A DNA stretch of 6,794 nucleotides, taken from the NCBI GenBank assembly GCA_017407765.1, contig JAFQVZ010000265.1, positions 1-6,794 of the forward strand, in the 5' to 3' direction. Below, piece by piece: positions 5,440 through 6,794 of this stretch. The stretch is from Clostridia bacterium (GTDB lineage: Bacteria; Bacillota; Clostridia; Oscillospirales; Butyricicoccaceae). The position numbers were made by a program, and so were the translations under genes. Within the stretch, counting starts at the first letter, position 1; each line of letters begins with the position of its first letter. The notes beneath the pieces are model-generated. The model saw only the letters and a list, made by a program, of their open reading frames with translations, ran no database searches and was not told the DNA's origin.

Positions 5440-5465
5440 AAAACCGCCCGAATGGGCGGTTTTTT
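5440..5465. terminator. Bidirectional rho-independent terminator
   Basis: AAAACCGCCC (5440-5449) pairs with GGGCGGTTTT (5454-5463) around the loop GAAT, followed by two more T residues on the plus strand. It starts 7 bases after the stop of the DUF2004-like gene and ends one base before the stop codon of the convergent WYL regulator. For the minus strand the stem ends in TTTT, with a T-rich stretch shortly after, so it probably ends both transcripts. Confidence 0.88.
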
Positions 5466-5466
5466 C

Positions 5467-6441
5467 TTACTTATATCTCCCGAGAACACTCTCAAGCTCG
5501 GCCTTCATGCGCTGACGCACATCTTCGGGGGCCAGTATCTCGGCGCCGCTTCCGAGGCCGAATATCCATGCCCTGAACTGGGGGCTGTCGGCCACATCGA
5601 CATTGACGGTAAAGCTGTGCTCGTCATATCGTGCGAATATAACATCCGAGCCGAAACGGTCGATGACTACGCCGGCCAGCTCGTCACTGAAGCGGATGCG
5701 CACATTGCGCTTTTCGCCGTTGAACATACTGAAAAGGGTGTTGCTGTATATGGCAGGGTCGTTCTTCCTCGGCTGAGCCCTGTCACTCAGAAGCTCGATG
5801 CCCTCCATCTTGTCGACCCTGTAGTGTCTTGTGTCGCCGGTGTCGTCGGGGCAGGCAACAAGATAATAATTCTCGTCATCCCAGATAAGGAACTCGGGGC
5901 TGACCACATACTGGTCTCCGCCTCGGCGGTAGCGGCGCTGCTTGTCGGCTCCGTATTCAAAATAGCGGAACGACAGCTTCACTCCGCGGTCGATGCCCTC
6001 GGAAATGAGGTCGACGTTGTAATACACGCTCTCGTTGACCGACTTTACTCTGTTCTGAATAAACACCTGATGGTGGAGCGAGCGGCCTTCATGGCTGGAG
6101 GCAAGGCCCTCGATCTTCTTGATGAGGGCATCGGTCTTGCGTGTGGTGATGAAGCGCGACGACTGCACCGCATCGATAAGCAGCTTGACCTCGGGCAGCT
6201 CGAAATCGCGGGATGCAACATAATAACCGGTGGATTTTGCCTTGATCTTGATTATATCAAGGCCGTAATCCTGCAGAGATGCGATATCGTCATAGAGGCT
6301 CTTGCGTTCGGCCGAGACTCCGCGCTCGGCGAGATATGCGATCATATCGTTTATCGTGACGGGATGGGCCTCGTCGCTGTATTTGAGCAGGTAATCCCGC
6401 AGATAGAGAAGCTTGAGCTTCTGACCCGATGCTTTTGCCAT
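5467..6441 (-). CDS. WYL-domain HTH transcriptional regulator
   Basis: This 324-aa protein follows the usual DeoR-like HTH/WYL layout and is full length. An N-terminal winged helix-turn-helix (about 7-75) contains VTINDMIAYLAERGVSAERKSLYDDI, the recognition-helix region, and a wing near GYYV (72-75). A linker helix follows. The WYL domain (about 140-220) contains VVSPEFLIWDDENYYLVA (179-196) and RHYRVDKM (205-212). A C-terminal WCX-type domain (about 245-322) includes FRAWIFGLGSGAEILAPEDVRQRM. WYL domains are thought to bind nucleotide or nucleic-acid ligands, and such regulators act on stress, DNA-damage or defence genes; the ligand here is unknown. The ATG at 6441 is preceded by GGAGG at 9 bases. 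It is transcribed alone, divergent from a membrane-protein gene, and an inverted repeat over its own -10 box suggests autoregulation. Confidence 0.92.
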   Translation of the reverse strand: MAKASGQKLKLLYLRDYLLKYSDEAHPVTINDMIAYLAERGVSAERKSLYDDIASLQDYGLDIIKIKAKSTGYYVASRDFELPEVKLLIDAVQSSRFITTRKTDALIKKIEGLASSHEGRSLHHQVFIQNRVKSVNESVYYNVDLISEGIDRGVKLSFRYFEYGADKQRRYRRGGDQYVVSPEFLIWDDENYYLVACPDDTGDTRHYRVDKMEGIELLSDRAQPRKNDPAIYSNTLFSMFNGEKRNVRIRFSDELAGVVIDRFGSDVIFARYDEHSFTVNVDVADSPQFRAWIFGLGSGAEILAPEDVRQRMKAELESVLGRYK

Positions 6442-6472
6442 AAAAACGCACCTCCGGTAAGGGTTATAATGT

Positions 6473-6492
6473 GATTATACCGCGAAATAATC
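6473..6492. promoter_or_regulatory. Inverted repeat over the WYL-gene -10 box (candidate operator)
   Basis: GATTAT (6473-6478) and ATAATC (6487-6492) are perfect inverted half-sites with an 8-base spacer. The left half covers nearly all of the -10 box of the regulator's promoter. That placement fits an autoregulatory operator, but binding by the adjacent regulator is inferred. Confidence 0.35.
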
Positions 6493-6502
6493 CGATTTGG
6501 AA
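6474..6502 (-). promoter_or_regulatory. Promoter of the WYL regulator gene
   Basis: On the minus strand, TATAAT (6479-6474) is a consensus -10 box. TTCCAA (6502-6497), a weak -35 match, lies 17 bases upstream. The start codon is 33 bases downstream, with GGAGG between. Confidence 0.65.
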
Positions 6503-6511
6503 CAGTCTTAA

Positions 6512-6540
6512 TTGATTTTATCACGATAATATATTATAAT
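6512..6540 (+). promoter_or_regulatory. Promoter of the partial membrane-protein gene
   Basis: TTGATT (6512-6517) and a consensus TATAAT (6535-6540) are exactly 17 bases apart, the best promoter in the window. The spacer contains an inverted repeat, TTATC/GATAA (6518-6522 and 6525-6529, 2-base gap), placed where a repressor could block polymerase. Confidence 0.75.
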
Positions 6541-6572
6541 TTTTACAAATATATCTAAAAGGAGGATTTGTT

Positions 6573-6794
6573 ATGTTTCTGACAGGGAAAGATTTCTGGC
6601 TGCAGTATGGCGTATTGATCATAGCCATCGCCATCCTCGTCATAACTCAGCTGCCTCCTGTTAAAAGTGTTATCTCTCAGCCAAAAGTCCGAAGAACCAT
6701 CCTGCTTGCGGCTTTGTTCGTAATGATCTCATTTTTCATTCTCGAGCTGCCTCTTGAAAGGTACAGAGCCGAAAAAAGTATAAATGCCATGATA
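6573..6794 (+). CDS. Small membrane protein, C-terminally cut by window edge
   Basis: Seventy-four codons are visible with no stop. The ATG at 6573 has a perfect AAAAGGAGG (6557-6565) 7 bases upstream and a strong promoter before that. The visible part contains two predicted membrane helices: about residues 12-27 (YGVLIIAIAILVITQL) and about 43-59 (ILLAALFVMISFFILEL). They are separated by a short loop with KSVISQPKVRR (31-41), whose positive charges suggest it is cytoplasmic. The segment after the second helix is charged (ERYRAEKS, 62-69). I do not recognise the family and the rest lies outside the window. It is divergent from the WYL regulator and could be one of its targets. Confidence 0.75.
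   Translation, partial: MFLTGKDFWLQYGVLIIAIAILVITQLPPVKSVISQPKVRRTILLAALFVMISFFILELPLERYRAEKSINAMI

Noticed and set aside
5452..6474. Long plus-strand frame (340 aa) opposite the WYL regulator
   Set aside because: It begins inside the terminator, has no family signature, and the minus-strand frame encodes a full WYL regulator with promoter and binding site.

Overview
The window looks like chromosomal DNA from an anaerobic Firmicute, most likely a gut Clostridia member of the Oscillospiraceae/Ruminococcaceae type. The reasons are strong AGGAGG-type ribosome binding sites before nearly every gene, A/T-rich promoters between moderately GC-rich genes, tightly packed small operons, a Gram-positive-style lipoprotein, and a mosaic of short GC-rich palindromes at the left end of a kind I recall from gut Clostridia. 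There are ten complete genes and one truncated by the right edge. No rRNA, tRNA, CRISPR array or transposase gene was seen.

Layout. Positions 1-202 hold a non-coding element built from six consecutive hairpins. A promoter then drives an EamA-type (DMT superfamily) membrane transporter (322-1242, +), which ends at a hairpin terminator shared with the convergent operon. That operon reads leftward from about 3510 to 1291: an unrecognised 145-aa protein, an alpha/beta hydrolase, a lipoprotein carrying a complete barnase-type ribonuclease domain, and its barstar-type inhibitor. The hydrolase, ribonuclease and inhibitor genes are separated by only 3-6 bases and are probably translationally coupled.

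A second operon leaves the same intergenic region rightward (3624-5432): an ArsC/Spx-family thioredoxin-fold protein with an unusual N-terminal extension, a 2H-type RNA 2',3'-cyclic phosphodiesterase (ThpR/LigT), a small conserved 100-aa protein, and a DUF2004-like acidic protein. The first three are joined by an ATGA overlap and a zero-base junction. A second bidirectional terminator separates this operon from a convergent WYL-domain transcriptional regulator (5467-6441, -). The regulator is divergent from a small membrane protein that runs off the right end. The A/T-rich region between these last two holds a promoter for each, plus two inverted repeats placed like operators.

The clearest biological unit is the ribonuclease/inhibitor pair. 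The enzyme is predicted to be exported and anchored as a lipoprotein through a long acidic linker, with every barnase catalytic residue present. The cytoplasmic barstar homologue would protect the producer. The other genes are housekeeping-like or unassigned, and a functional link between the two operons is not shown by the sequence.
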